DNA from: Frondihabitans peucedani
GTDB taxonomy: Bacteria; Actinomycetota; Actinomycetes; Actinomycetales; Microbacteriaceae
DNA length: 64,000 nt
NCBI RefSeq assembly: GCF_039537585.1
Contig: NZ_BAABAU010000002.1
Span: 1-64,000 of the forward strand
Direction: 5' to 3'
Shown piece after piece: positions 34,287 through 42,061 of the stretch (position 1 is its first letter; each line of letters starts with the position of its first letter). The notes under the pieces are model-generated. The model was not told where the DNA came from and ran no database searches. It saw nothing but the letters and a program-made list of their open reading frames with translations. Both the position numbers and the translations under genes were made by a program.

Positions 34287-34445
34287 CTAAAGCCCGAACG
34301 GGTCGCCACGTCGGCCTTCGACCAGGGTGGCGTCTCGGAGCGCCGCTGGGCGCTCGTCACACACACCCAGGGCGTAGCAGCCGGAAGGCTCCTCGTCGTA
34401 CTCAGTGCCTCCTCGGTCCGGCCTGGCCTCGGGTAGCTCGGCCAT
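34287..34445 (-). CDS. Possible 52-residue acidic protein
   Basis: ATG 34445 to TAG gives a short acidic protein (MAELPEARPDRGGTEYDEEP and on to GDPFGL) with good codon use, next to the iterons. No ribosome site is clear and no family is recognised. Confidence 0.28.
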   Translation of the reverse strand: MAELPEARPDRGGTEYDEEPSGCYALGVCDERPAALRDATLVEGRRGDPFGL

Positions 34446-34660
34446 ATCCAAGACGTCGTCGTTACGGCCACGATTGTCGACGACACGCGAGCGCTCCCGT
34501 TCCTGGACCCTACGCGACTCCCCCGGCGATCAGCCTCGATGCACACTGCGCGCGCGTCGTTGAGACATCAGCGCGACAAGAGTCCCTCAACACCGGCGCC
34601 CCGACAGGGCTGCGTCGTAGTGCGCGACAAGAGTCCCTTCAAACGCCTCGCCGCGCCGAC

Positions 34661-34669
34661 TTATCCACA
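34661..34669 (+). promoter_or_regulatory. DnaA box 1
   Basis: Perfect TTATCCACA between iterons 2 and 3. Confidence 0.8.
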
Positions 34670-34727
34670 GTTTTGCTCGAGATCCAGGGTGCGACAAGAG
34701 TCCCTCGATTTACCCTTGCCGAGAGCC

Positions 34728-34736
34728 TGTGGATAA
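34728..34736 (-). promoter_or_regulatory. DnaA box 2
   Basis: Perfect TGTGGATAA (inverted TTATCCACA) touching the first inverted iteron, so DnaA and RepA would bind side by side. Confidence 0.8.
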
Positions 34737-34849
34737 GGGACTCTTCTCGCGATTTGAAGGGACTCTGTTCGCGGTTGGAGGGACTCTGTTCGCGCTAACC
34801 GTGCTCCGCGAAGACTTGCAATCGGTGTCAGAACAAGGATCCGCGGGGG

Positions 34850-34858
34850 TGTGGATAA
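34850..34858 (-). promoter_or_regulatory. DnaA box 3
   Basis: Perfect TGTGGATAA 55 bases past iteron cluster A. Confidence 0.8.
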
Positions 34859-35127
34859 CCCCTCCTGTACTTCCTCCTCGTAAAGCACCCTGTAAAACTG
34901 GCCGCTCTTAACGTGAGTAAAGAGGGGAGAAACAGCGTCCAAGTGGAGAACTCCAAAGCAGCAGGGATGAAGGAAGTGCACCTCGGAATGCAGGTTGCTC
35001 GCGAACCGGAAATGCTTCTGAGAGGCCCTGCGGGGCCTATTTGAGCGACTCGACCCCCGAAGTTCAAGACTGACTACACCGGGAGGATCAGAACGGCTCT
35101 GAGCGCTGAAATTGATGAGGTTCGCCT

Positions 35128-35694
35128 GAGGGACTCTTCTCGCGCTCACGATTTCAGGGACTCTTGTCGCGCTGAGGGACTCTTCTCGCGGGCCTCCACT
35201 CGCCCGTGCTCTTGAATGGGTTGTCAGCGGCGACGCCAACCGCCGATTGTTGCCAGGCGCGACAAGAATCCCTCGAGGCTGATGGGCCGTATGCCGAGGG
35301 ATTCTTCTGGCGGTTCGTTCCGCAGCAGACATCAAGTGTGCCGGCGAACAGTCGGTGCGCGACAAGAATCCCGTGCGCGTCTCCGCGACAAGAGTCCCCT
35401 GATCACAGCAATGATATTGGCGGACTCGCAAGCACTGGTGTGCATGTAACTGGAGAGCCCGGTTATGCGCGACAAGAATCCCTCAAGAGAGCGCGACAAG
35501 AGTCCCCCACTCAGCCCCTCGTCGAAGCGTCACGCCCCACGGCTGAGCGCGACAAGAGTCCCCCGTCGCACACCGCCGCTGACGTCGACGTTCCGCCGCA
35601 GCATCGAGGGATTCTTCTCGCGCCGAGGACGCTAAAACCGGCCCGAGGGACTCTGCTCGCGGGCCGGTTCTGGCGAAAGTGACTCGTGTCGCGC
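35128..35694. repeat. Iteron cluster B
   Basis: Thirteen more copies in both orientations: 35128, 35156, 35174, 35257, 35296, 35357, 35383, 35467, 35491, 35547, 35606, 35645 and a degenerate one at 35678. Variants carry GAATCCC for GAGTCCC and GAGAAG or GAACAG or GAGCAG for GACAAG. The spacing is irregular, unlike cluster A, which suggests handcuffing or copy control rather than strand opening. Confidence 0.85.
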
Positions 35695-35699
35695 CGGGC

Positions 35700-36821
35700 C
35701 TACTCGTCCCCGGCATCGGCCTCGGGAGGCTCGACGGCGCGAAGATTCCTTGGAGCCCCAGACGACCTCGGCGTCCGTACAATGCGGCGTTTCGCTGTCT
35801 GCTCAATCGGAGTCGGGCTCGGGTATAGGACGAAGTAGTCGGGCTCGAGCTCGTAGCGCAGACCCGGCATAATGATGGCGATGTCGCGAATGGCGCCTGC
35901 AAAGGCTGCGCGAAAATCGCGGAGTCGTTTCGTTTGGGACCCGAATTGCTTGTGCAACTCAGCCCACGCCATTTTCGTCGGGTACTCGATGCCGTAGAGC
36001 CGGTACCCAATCCAGACGTAGATGTCGAACGTCAGAGGCTTGGCACCAAGCGCCTGCAACGCGCCGGGGTCCACTGGTACCGGACGTTCGATAATGGACT
36101 CGTAGAACCTGTCCGAGAGGGTGACCTTCGAGGTGAACAGTCCCGGTTGTCCGGGCTGACGTAACTCGTCCTTCTCGTTGAACCACAGCTGTGTGCTGTC
36201 GGCAATCGGGAAGTACTCCTTCGAGTGGCCATACCCTGTTCCGTCAGCGCCGACGACGAGACCCTCGACACTGAGGCGGGAACCAAAGACGCGCTCCATC
36301 TGGTTCGCCAGCAACTTCCGGCTGTTCCCGCCAGCCTTGATCTGCAGCTTCTCCATGAATTCCTGCATGTCGTCGCCGAGCTCGAGGGTCGGTTTCCTGG
36401 TGCGAACCGCTTCCGTTGCCATCCAGGTCATGATGTGACGCGGGAAGATTCCGAACGGGTACGCGGCAGTGTCGTTGCCGGCACGGTCTGTGACGGCGGC
36501 CGGCTGGACGCGCAGGGTGATGTTCCCGTTCCGACGGACCCAGAACGGCACCTCCCCTGGATCCTTGTATGGCAGGGACACCTGCGCCCACACGCGGGCG
36601 GAGAACGCAATTTCGTCCGGCTGGCCCCCGTTACGTTCGAGAGAGCTCCGATAATCGATCAGCCGGACCTGATCCTTCGTCATCTCGAGACCGTTGAAGA
36701 AGCCTGCGGGAATCACCGGTTCGATGCGCGGTGCGGCTTCACCCAGGGAGCTGACCGCATTCGGCTCGTCGCCGTCCTCATGCCACTTGTCGCCGGTGTC
36801 GGCAGCTGCGTCGCTCGTCAT
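35700..36821 (-). CDS. repA: Plasmid replication initiator RepA (RepA_C type)
   Basis: A 373-residue initiator expected to bind the iterons. It resembles plasmid RepA proteins of the RepA_C family: PFGIFPRHIMTWMATEAVRT near 122-141, LGDDMQEFMEKLQI, LANQMERVFGSRLSVEG, and the second winged-helix region FDIYVWIGYRLYGI with WAELHKQFGSQTKRLRDFRAAF near 267-310. The stop lies against iteron cluster B and one iteron lies 88 bases upstream of the start, so RepA probably represses itself. It is followed in layout by parB and parA upstream on the same strand. Confidence 0.85.
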   Translation of the reverse strand: MTSDAAADTGDKWHEDGDEPNAVSSLGEAAPRIEPVIPAGFFNGLEMTKDQVRLIDYRSSLERNGGQPDEIAFSARVWAQVSLPYKDPGEVPFWVRRNGNITLRVQPAAVTDRAGNDTAAYPFGIFPRHIMTWMATEAVRTRKPTLELGDDMQEFMEKLQIKAGGNSRKLLANQMERVFGSRLSVEGLVVGADGTGYGHSKEYFPIADSTQLWFNEKDELRQPGQPGLFTSKVTLSDRFYESIIERPVPVDPGALQALGAKPLTFDIYVWIGYRLYGIEYPTKMAWAELHKQFGSQTKRLRDFRAAFAGAIRDIAIIMPGLRYELEPDYFVLYPSPTPIEQTAKRRIVRTPRSSGAPRNLRAVEPPEADAGDE

Positions 36822-36908
36822 CCTGGCCTCCCCAGGTCCAATATTGGATTCCGTGTGCGGCCAGCATGGCTTGAGTCTCGGACATTGCCCCCGACGCGAG
36901 TCGGCGTG

Positions 36909-36925
36909 TCGGGACTCTTGTCGCG
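36909..36925 (-). promoter_or_regulatory. Iteron in the repA promoter
   Basis: One inverted iteron (CGGGACTCTTGTCGCGG) stands alone 88 bases before the repA ATG, the position expected for autoregulation by RepA. Confidence 0.7.
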
Positions 36926-37022
36926 GTTCACCGCAGGGAACTCGCGCCGCACTCCCCGATAACTACAGGTATCTACCGACATTGCCGCGAACCAACTCGC
37001 ACACACGCCCGTGGTCCTCGCA

Positions 37023-37634
37023 CTACCCTCGCGGCTGGATGGGAGTTCCGCGAGGCGCTTGCTTCTTTCGAAGCGGGAAAGGTTGACCATCGTTGTACGC
37101 GTCTTCAATACGTTTCGTCTCCGCGTTGTAGATGCGCTGAAGAATCTCTTTGGGGGACGTGTAGAACTCGCGGGCGCTCGCCATCGCGAAGGCAGCGTTG
37201 AACGCGTCCCGGTCACCTCGGCGAATCTCGAACGTCACCTTGATGATGTCGTCGGGGCTCTCGACAGCTGGCGCGGCGCCCTTCTTGCGCGTCCATGGCG
37301 TAGAGGCCGGTGCCGTGGCGGTTGTTGCGGGAAGTGACGGCGCGATTGATGCCGCGGGCGCAGCCGACGGGGCGTCTTCTGTAACCGGGATTGCAGGTTC
37401 CGGGGCTACCGCTTGCTTGAGATCCGGCTCGGGCGCCGAGGCGATGGTCTGCTGGACCGCAATGCGGGGTGCCGGCGGCGGGCCTGTGATGGAACGCTCC
37501 GGCGTTGCTTCCCCCGAGACTTCCGGCGCCTCGGCAGGCTGTATAGGTCGGTTCTCCCGGATGAGGGAAGCTGCCCCCCCGCTGCGGCGGATGGGCGGTG
37601 GAGCGCCGATGGAACGGTTCGAGGTGTCAGACAT
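37023..37634 (-). CDS. parB: Partition protein, ParB analogue
   Basis: A 203-residue protein. Residues 1-125 are Pro/Ala-rich and disordered; the C-terminal 70 (DDIIKVTFEIRRGDRDAFNAAF and SPKEILQRIYNAETKRIEDAY) form a short beta strand plus helices, as in ribbon-helix-helix centromere binders of type Ib partition systems, though longer than usual. The ATG overlaps the parA stop by 8 bases. It would bind the TCACCAGT repeats upstream of parA. Confidence 0.7.
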   Translation of the reverse strand: MSDTSNRSIGAPPPIRRSGGAASLIRENRPIQPAEAPEVSGEATPERSITGPPPAPRIAVQQTIASAPEPDLKQAVAPEPAIPVTEDAPSAAPAASIAPSLPATTATAPASTPWTRKKGAAPAVESPDDIIKVTFEIRRGDRDAFNAAFAMASAREFYTSPKEILQRIYNAETKRIEDAYNDGQPFPLRKKQAPRGTPIQPRG

Positions 37635-38592
37635 AGGTGTCAGCCTTCGTCTCGGCGGCCGCGGCCGCGTCTTCTTCTTTCTGTGTGAGTCTGGCGATGA
37701 GCTCCTGGGTGACTGCAAAGAGGCTGTCCGCGACGGAGCCCGCGGACTGTGGCCCGGGTGACTCGACCTTCTCCCCCGCCTTCAATGCCTCGTACCATTT
37801 CGGCGCGTTCTTCACTTTCGCGTCGAGCTCGTGGACCAGGAGTCGCTTCTCGCGTGCCGCCATAGCCGTCGCTTCGGCATGGCGGATGTAGTTCTGGAAG
37901 ACCATCTCTCGGGCAGCTTCTCCCCCGAGTTCAGCGACGACGGCATCTGCGAAGCCGCGGCGCACATTCGTAGAGCTCGCCCCGGAGCCAAAGACGACGA
38001 CGCCGAGCAAATCGACGTCGGGGTTCACATCGGTCACCTGCTCGAGGCGCTCAGCCGTCAAGGTGAGCCCTTGGAGGCTGGCGGTGTCCGCCTTGGTGGG
38101 AATGAGGACGTACCTGGCTGCGGCGACGGCGAGGGTCTGGATGACGTCCGTGTTCGGCGGGCAGTCGAGAAGGATGATGTCGTAGTCGAGCGCGATGGGC
38201 GCAAGTGAGGTGGCGAGGGCGAGACGCGTCTGCGCGCTGGTGTTGCCGGACTCCCCCATCTGCTGCCCGAGGCTGCGTGCGATGTGGTTTACGAGGCGTC
38301 CGCCGGGGACGACGTCGAGGTTCTCGCGGATGGCTTTCACCGGCGCGATGGTCTCACCGAACAGCAACGCTTTGGACAGGCCGGCGCCATCGTCGTCCTG
38401 CTCGGTACCGTGGTAGCCGAGGTCGAGTCCGAGGTTCCCCTGCGGATCGAGGTCGAGAATGAGAACCCGCCAGCCGCCTGCGGCGAGGATGCCGCCGACG
38501 TTCGCGCAAAGAGTGGTCTTGCCGACGCCGCCTTTGTTGTTGATGACGGCTACGACGCGCTGGAGCGCTGACCGGTCGAGTGTGATTGCCAT
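37627..38592 (-). CDS. parA: Partition ATPase ParA
   Basis: A 321-residue ParA ATPase that drives plasmid segregation. Deviant Walker A INNKGGVGKTT is near residues 17-27, Walker A-prime ILDLDPQGNLG near 44, and IILLDCPPNTD near 139. No N-terminal HTH is present, so it is the small ParA type. It is the first gene of a parA-parB-repA minus-strand unit, with a repeat field directly upstream. Confidence 0.92.
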   Translation of the reverse strand: MAITLDRSALQRVVAVINNKGGVGKTTLCANVGGILAAGGWRVLILDLDPQGNLGLDLGYHGTEQDDDGAGLSKALLFGETIAPVKAIRENLDVVPGGRLVNHIARSLGQQMGESGNTSAQTRLALATSLAPIALDYDIILLDCPPNTDVIQTLAVAAARYVLIPTKADTASLQGLTLTAERLEQVTDVNPDVDLLGVVVFGSGASSTNVRRGFADAVVAELGGEAAREMVFQNYIRHAEATAMAAREKRLLVHELDAKVKNAPKWYEALKAGEKVESPGPQSAGSVADSLFAVTQELIARLTQKEEDAAAAAETKADTYV

Positions 38593-38636
38593 TTAGATGC
38601 TCCTCGCGCGGGGTCGCTTCCCCGTTGACTGGTGTG

Positions 38637-38913
38637 GCTGGTCTCACCAGTGAGGCAGGTGATGCCACGAGCTTCATGAAGTTCGCAGGTTGCTCATGAG
38701 CGTCACCATTCTCACCAGCCTAGGTGGTGCCACCAGTGACGAAGGTGACAACTGTTGGGCCAACATCACCATTATAGGCAAACCGGCTTTGCTGGCACTA
38801 CTGGTGTGACCAGGCAGCCCTAACTGGTGACGACAGCAAGACCAGCGAAAGAGTTGTGACCAGTCTCACCAGGAAACGCTCGCCAGTCTCACCAGTGTCA
38901 CCAGTTAGCGCGA
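38637..38913. repeat. parS: Centromere-like repeat field 1
   Basis: The 321-base gap upstream of parA carries many copies of TCACCAGT and its inverse ACTGGTGA or close variants, e.g. CTCACCAGTGAG at 38643-38654, ACTGGTGA at 38823 and TCTCACCAGTGTCACCAGT at 38887-38905. Repeats of about 7-10 bases directly upstream of parA are typical of centromeres bound by small ParB proteins. Confidence 0.75.
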
Positions 38914-39072
38914 AATCGCGTGTATCAAACGAACTCGGGCAGGTTGAGGTAGTTGGCCCACATTGGACCTTTATTCCCTCAGACAGCCGTACAGCGCCGT
39001 TGGGGCGTGGCGGCATTTGATGCCCACCACTCACCCGTCTCAAGCATTGCTCGGGCGGGCAACATAATTGCC

Positions 39073-39122
39073 GGTGTCACCAGTCGCACCAGCCTCACTG
39101 GTGTCACCAGTCACACCAGTGA
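39073..39122. repeat. Centromere-like repeat field 2
   Basis: A second dense run of the same motif: GTCACCAGT, GCACCAG, CACTGGTG, TCACCAGT, CACACCAGTG within 50 bases, separated from field 1 by about 160 bases. Confidence 0.72.
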
Positions 39123-39381
39123 AGCAGGCTGCCTGTCTCTCAGTGTCGTTTCGCCGCATGGCTTCACGCGGCGACCCGGGGTGAACCGACCCTGGGGGAC
39201 GACCACGGAAGGCGATAACCGCCTCGGGATGGGGCCTGGCCTGGCTTTGGTTGATGCAACTCTGAGCGGAGACGTCAACCATCACCGCTGGCACTTCGGC
39301 AATGTGCGGCTCGCTACTGCTGCGGCGCATGTCTCCCGGTGAGCGACGACCCTCCGCGACGACTTCGACGATGAGCTCGTC
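39123..39381. other. Gap beyond the centromere
   Basis: No gene or clear signal. The open frames have no ribosome site and poor composition. Confidence 0.4.
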
Positions 39382-39606
39382 ATGGAGCTCACTCACGCGC
39401 ACCTAGCGACCTGGGGTGTCAAAGACGAGTTCATCATCCGCAAGCGGGACCAACTGCGGATGGCCTCCGGAGCTATCCGCTCGGCACGGAACCAGGCCCT
39501 TCGAGAACTCCGTCACTCCATGCAGGCTGCCCTGGCAAGGAAGACGACATGGAGCCACCCGCCCATAACCCCAACCGGCTCTTCATTGGCCCCAGCGCAG
39601 ACATGA
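39382..39606 (+). CDS. Small hypothetical protein
   Basis: A 74-residue frame with good codon use. The N-terminal part is helical and basic (GVKDEFIIRKRDQLRMASG and RNQALRELRHSMQAALAR). The open frame extends 39 bases upstream without a start, so it may be the remains of a longer gene. The C-terminal end overlaps the next frame by 58 bases. No family is recognised. Confidence 0.4.
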   Translation: MELTHAHLATWGVKDEFIIRKRDQLRMASGAIRSARNQALRELRHSMQAALARKTTWSHPPITPTGSSLAPAQT

Positions 39607-39752
39607 CATTCGGCCTTGCCTATAAGACGACGATGACATTCGTCCACATGTCCAGGACAAGCGGTCGAGACCCCGACGACGTCCTGGCGCATTTCCGCGT
39701 CGAGGTCGCGGGGGAGTGCCTGAGTCCGCCTGGGGTTCAGTCGTCGGCATAG
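39549..39752 (+). CDS. Small hypothetical protein
   Basis: A 67-residue protein with a strong ribosome site (AAGGAAG 6 bases before ATG 39549). It has FIGPSADMTFGLAYKTTM and RDPDDVLAHFRVEVAG. No family is recognised. It overlaps the preceding frame, which weakens the case for one of the two. Confidence 0.45.
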   Translation: MEPPAHNPNRLFIGPSADMTFGLAYKTTMTFVHMSRTSGRDPDDVLAHFRVEVAGECLSPPGVQSSA

Positions 39753-39872
39753 GCCTCGGCATGACCCGAAGCTCCACGCGACTCAGCCGACTGCTGGGCA
39801 GCATGCCTCGCCACCCAGGGAACAACGCGCTGTACGGCGCTAACTTCGAACCGGTCAGCGACTTCGCACTCC

Positions 39873-39979
39873 TGCGAACAGAAGTCCGGTATGCGCGAGT
39901 AGAAGTCCGACGTCTCGCGAATAGATGTCCGAAACGCGAATAGACCTCCCACGGAACGGGCGGAATGTCTGTTCGCGGA
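39873..39979. repeat. Second, diverged iteron-like cluster
   Basis: Four direct copies of a CGCGAATAGAAGTCCG-like element (39873, 39893, 39914, 39934; period 19-22 bases) and one inverted copy (39964-39979). The unit resembles the main iteron (GCGCGA..AGA.GTCC) but is distinct. No rep gene is next to it. The surrounding 39753-40067 gap has no gene. Confidence 0.68.
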
Positions 39980-40067
39980 TGGAGGCTTTTGGTGAGTAGG
40001 ACGCGTTGACGTGAGGGGCGAACAAAATCCCACTTATTTGGGCGTTCCCACAGGGAGTTCAGAATGG

Positions 40068-40343
40068 TCAACACGGTGGAAAGCTTTCCTCGCCTGTCAT
40101 GAGCCACCACCGCGGCTCGTGCTTACATGTCACCATTTGCCCGAGCAGCTTCCAAGCCCCATCGACCAGTTCGAACTGGTCCGCGCCGACGATTTTGTAG
40201 AAGTAGCGACGGCCACGCGGCAGATCACGGTGTCGATCGAAGGCGTAGTACCCATCACGACGGTGGAGGAGCTCGTTCCTCTCCTCGGACGTCATGGCCG
40301 CTATCCTGCGCTCGCCGTCTCGGATGATGTCGTCGTCACTCAC
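40068..40343 (-). CDS. Hypothetical protein, last gene of the DUF2185 operon
   Basis: A 91-residue protein with a charged N-terminus (SDDDIIRDGERRIAAMTSEER) and an aromatic, beta-rich end (RRYFYKIVGADQFELVDGAWKLLG, EPRWWLM). Its start overlaps the stop of the preceding gene by 4 bases (ATGA), so it is coupled. No family is recognised. Confidence 0.6.
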   Translation of the reverse strand: MSDDDIIRDGERRIAAMTSEERNELLHRRDGYYAFDRHRDLPRGRRYFYKIVGADQFELVDGAWKLLGQMVTCKHEPRWWLMTGEESFPPC

Positions 40344-41110
40344 GACTCGGACCCCCGGCCCAACGGCCAGCGGGGTGCCTGACGCTTTGCGCTCGGGGCC
40401 TTTTGGGCAACGGCGGGGGCCGAGGCAAGAGGTGGCGTCGGGGGAGCGGTCGGAGGGGCTTCAGCTTCGTCAGGACGGGCGGCGTAGTAGATACGCTCCG
40501 CGGCTTCACGAGCGCTGGTCTCGGCCCGCCAGTCGTGCATGTACCGCTTCTGCGCCTCCTCGTACGCGGCGGATCCCGTCACCTCCTGAAGGTGTCGCAG
40601 GTTTTGAGCGATGAGGGGCTGCTGGGGAGGGACGATGCTGCCGTCATCGTTCGGTCCGACGTTCATGAGTTCTTGGATGGCTCGACTGGCCGAAACGCCG
40701 TCTTCGTGAAGGTCGGCCATGCGCCAGGCCCAGGGGTGATTGAACTGAAGCGTGATTCCGTCTTCGATCCGCGAGCCGGGCTCGGTGACGTTCGGGATGT
40801 GCCAGGCGGCGTCGAGGGTGTCGTTCCACCACAGCCACCCCATTACGACGCCGCCTCGCTCCCAGGTGATGTAAGACACGGGTGCGTCAGCTGGGATGCG
40901 CCACTCGAACGTGTGAGCCCGTTGGAAGGTCATGTCGTCGTTGCGCCGGGCGTTGCGCGATCCGTAGCCCCCGAAATAGTGAAGGAACTGCTTGTAGGGC
41001 AGGCGGGTGGGCTGGGCGCCTTCCGGGATCGTTCCCGGCTCGCCACGGTACGCGGGGGCGTCGTCGATGCCGTGGGCGCGGATGTCGGCGACCGCCTGCG
41101 ACGGAAGCAT
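40340..41110 (-). CDS. Hypothetical protein, middle gene of the DUF2185 operon
   Basis: A 256-residue protein of unknown family. A Trp/Tyr-rich middle (FHYFGGYGSR-type region, TFEWRIPADAPVSYITWE, GWLWWNDTLDAAWHIP) is followed by helices (SASRAIQELMNV, YEEAQKRYMHDWRAETSAREAAERIYY) and a Pro/Ala tail. ATG 41110 has only a weak ribosome site and follows stops in its own frame. Its neighbours include a DUF2185 protein, so a toxin/immunity pairing is conceivable but not shown. Confidence 0.6.
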   Translation of the reverse strand: MLPSQAVADIRAHGIDDAPAYRGEPGTIPEGAQPTRLPYKQFLHYFGGYGSRNARRNDDMTFQRAHTFEWRIPADAPVSYITWERGGVVMGWLWWNDTLDAAWHIPNVTEPGSRIEDGITLQFNHPWAWRMADLHEDGVSASRAIQELMNVGPNDDGSIVPPQQPLIAQNLRHLQEVTGSAAYEEAQKRYMHDWRAETSAREAAERIYYAARPDEAEAPPTAPPTPPLASAPAVAQKAPSAKRQAPRWPLGRGSES

Positions 41111-41167
41111 GCCGCCCTGGACGCGTCACTCGATGGAGTCGAACCATCGGCCCGGGCCGAAGCTCTT

Positions 41168-41364
41168 TTACTCGGACATGTCGAAGGGGACGTATTCGCA
41201 ATTGGCCGCCATGTCGTCGTCGTTCCACCAGACCAGCCGACCGTCAGGCCGTCCATCTCGACAGGAAGAGCCTCGACGGGCAGGTACGTGCGGCCGTTGA
41301 GCCGAAGGCCCATCGGCTTCAGGAGGTATGGGCAGTAGCGGTTATCGTTCTGCGAGTCAGTCAC
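41168..41364 (-). pseudogene. Small frameshifted gene after DUF2185
   Basis: From GTG 41364 (overlapping the DUF2185 stop by 8 bases) the frame reads TDSQNDNRYCPYLLKPMGLRL and NGRTYLPVEALPVEMDGL, then loses sense. A second frame continues GRLVWWNDDDMAANCEYVPFDMSE to TAA at 41168. The two join by a one-base loss near 41240, giving a protein of about 65 residues. The WWND segment recalls WLWWNDT in the next gene. It is either a pseudogene or a sequence error. Confidence 0.55.
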
Positions 41365-41779
41365 GCGGCTCCGGGAACCCTTGGGGTTCGGGGATGAGGA
41401 TGTCGCCGTTGCGAACCCAGGCGGTACCGGGAGCTTCGTCGAGGATCCGGATGATGACCGGGTCGTAGTTCGCAACCGTGTTGATGGCGTAGACGCCATG
41501 ATTCGAGACTGCGTCCATGTAGACATCGTTCTCGTCGCCTGCGAAGAAACTCCAGCCCGAGTCGTGCGGGCTGACGCGATCCGGGTTGCGTAGGGCGAAT
41601 CTGATCGGGGCGCCGTCGACCATGATCCGGTTCGTCGCGAGACAGGCGGCGTGGGAGACGCCCAGCTCGATGATGTCGGCGCCGTTGAGGCCGGTGCCCC
41701 TGCCGAGCACTTCCGGCACTTCATCGGCCGCGGGAGACTCCGTGGTGGGTGTCGTCTTGCGGGCGAAGGGGTTCTTCAC
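41357..41779 (-). CDS. DUF2185 (Imm33-like) protein
   Basis: A 140-residue protein with the DUF2185 pattern: ELGVSHAACLATNRIMVDGAPI (split near 40-60), HDSGWSFFAGDENDVYM, AINTVANYDPVIIRIL and PGTAWVRNGD. DUF2185 is also listed among polymorphic-toxin immunity families (Imm33). GTG 41779 is chosen because AGGAGG lies 4-5 bases upstream; a longer frame to 41860 lacks a ribosome site. It heads a four-gene minus-strand operon. Confidence 0.75.
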   Translation of the reverse strand: MKNPFARKTTPTTESPAADEVPEVLGRGTGLNGADIIELGVSHAACLATNRIMVDGAPIRFALRNPDRVSPHDSGWSFFAGDENDVYMDAVSNHGVYAINTVANYDPVIIRILDEAPGTAWVRNGDILIPEPQGFPEPRD

Positions 41780-42061
41780 TGCGCCTCCTGGTGGGGGAGT
41801 GGCTTCGTGGCCGTCGAGCCCCGATGACGAAATCGACCCAACGGCGCCCCCGAATGGCAAATGTGCCGTCAGAGGGTTCTCACTTCTACCCCTGCATTTT
41901 TGCCTTTGCTACTCGCCATTTCCGGAGCTGGCGTTCATGCCTCCTCGCTTCACTCCCGCGTTTCAAACGTCGTATAAGGCGCATTACCCGTGTTGACCTC
42001 GGTAGGGTTCTTTCGGGTGCGAAAAGTGTCTGGATGGGCGCGTTCGGCAAAGGGAGTCCTC

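Larger units (their letters stand above)
34571..34795. repeat. Iteron cluster A
   Basis: Six copies of the 18-base iteron GCGCGACAAGAGTCCCTC. Three are in plus orientation (34571, 34622, 34689) and three inverted (34735, 34757, 34778). The last three are spaced 22 bases apart, two turns of the helix. DnaA boxes lie among them. Confidence 0.88.
34571..35699. other. oriV: Plasmid replication origin (oriV)
   Basis: The region before the end of repA holds 19 iterons, three DnaA boxes and, between the two iteron clusters, a 330-base spacer with AT-richer patches around 34862-34925 that could melt. This is the composition of an iteron-controlled theta origin. No convincing gene lies in it. Confidence 0.88.

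Noticed and set aside
34571-35694. Repeat array resembling CRISPR
   Set aside because: The repeats occur in both orientations with irregular spacing, carry DnaA boxes between them and lie beside repA. No cas genes are present. They are iterons.
39583-40110. 175-residue minus-strand frame across the second iteron cluster
   Set aside because: It is Arg/Pro-rich and covers the repeat cluster; composition is that of an out-of-frame shadow.
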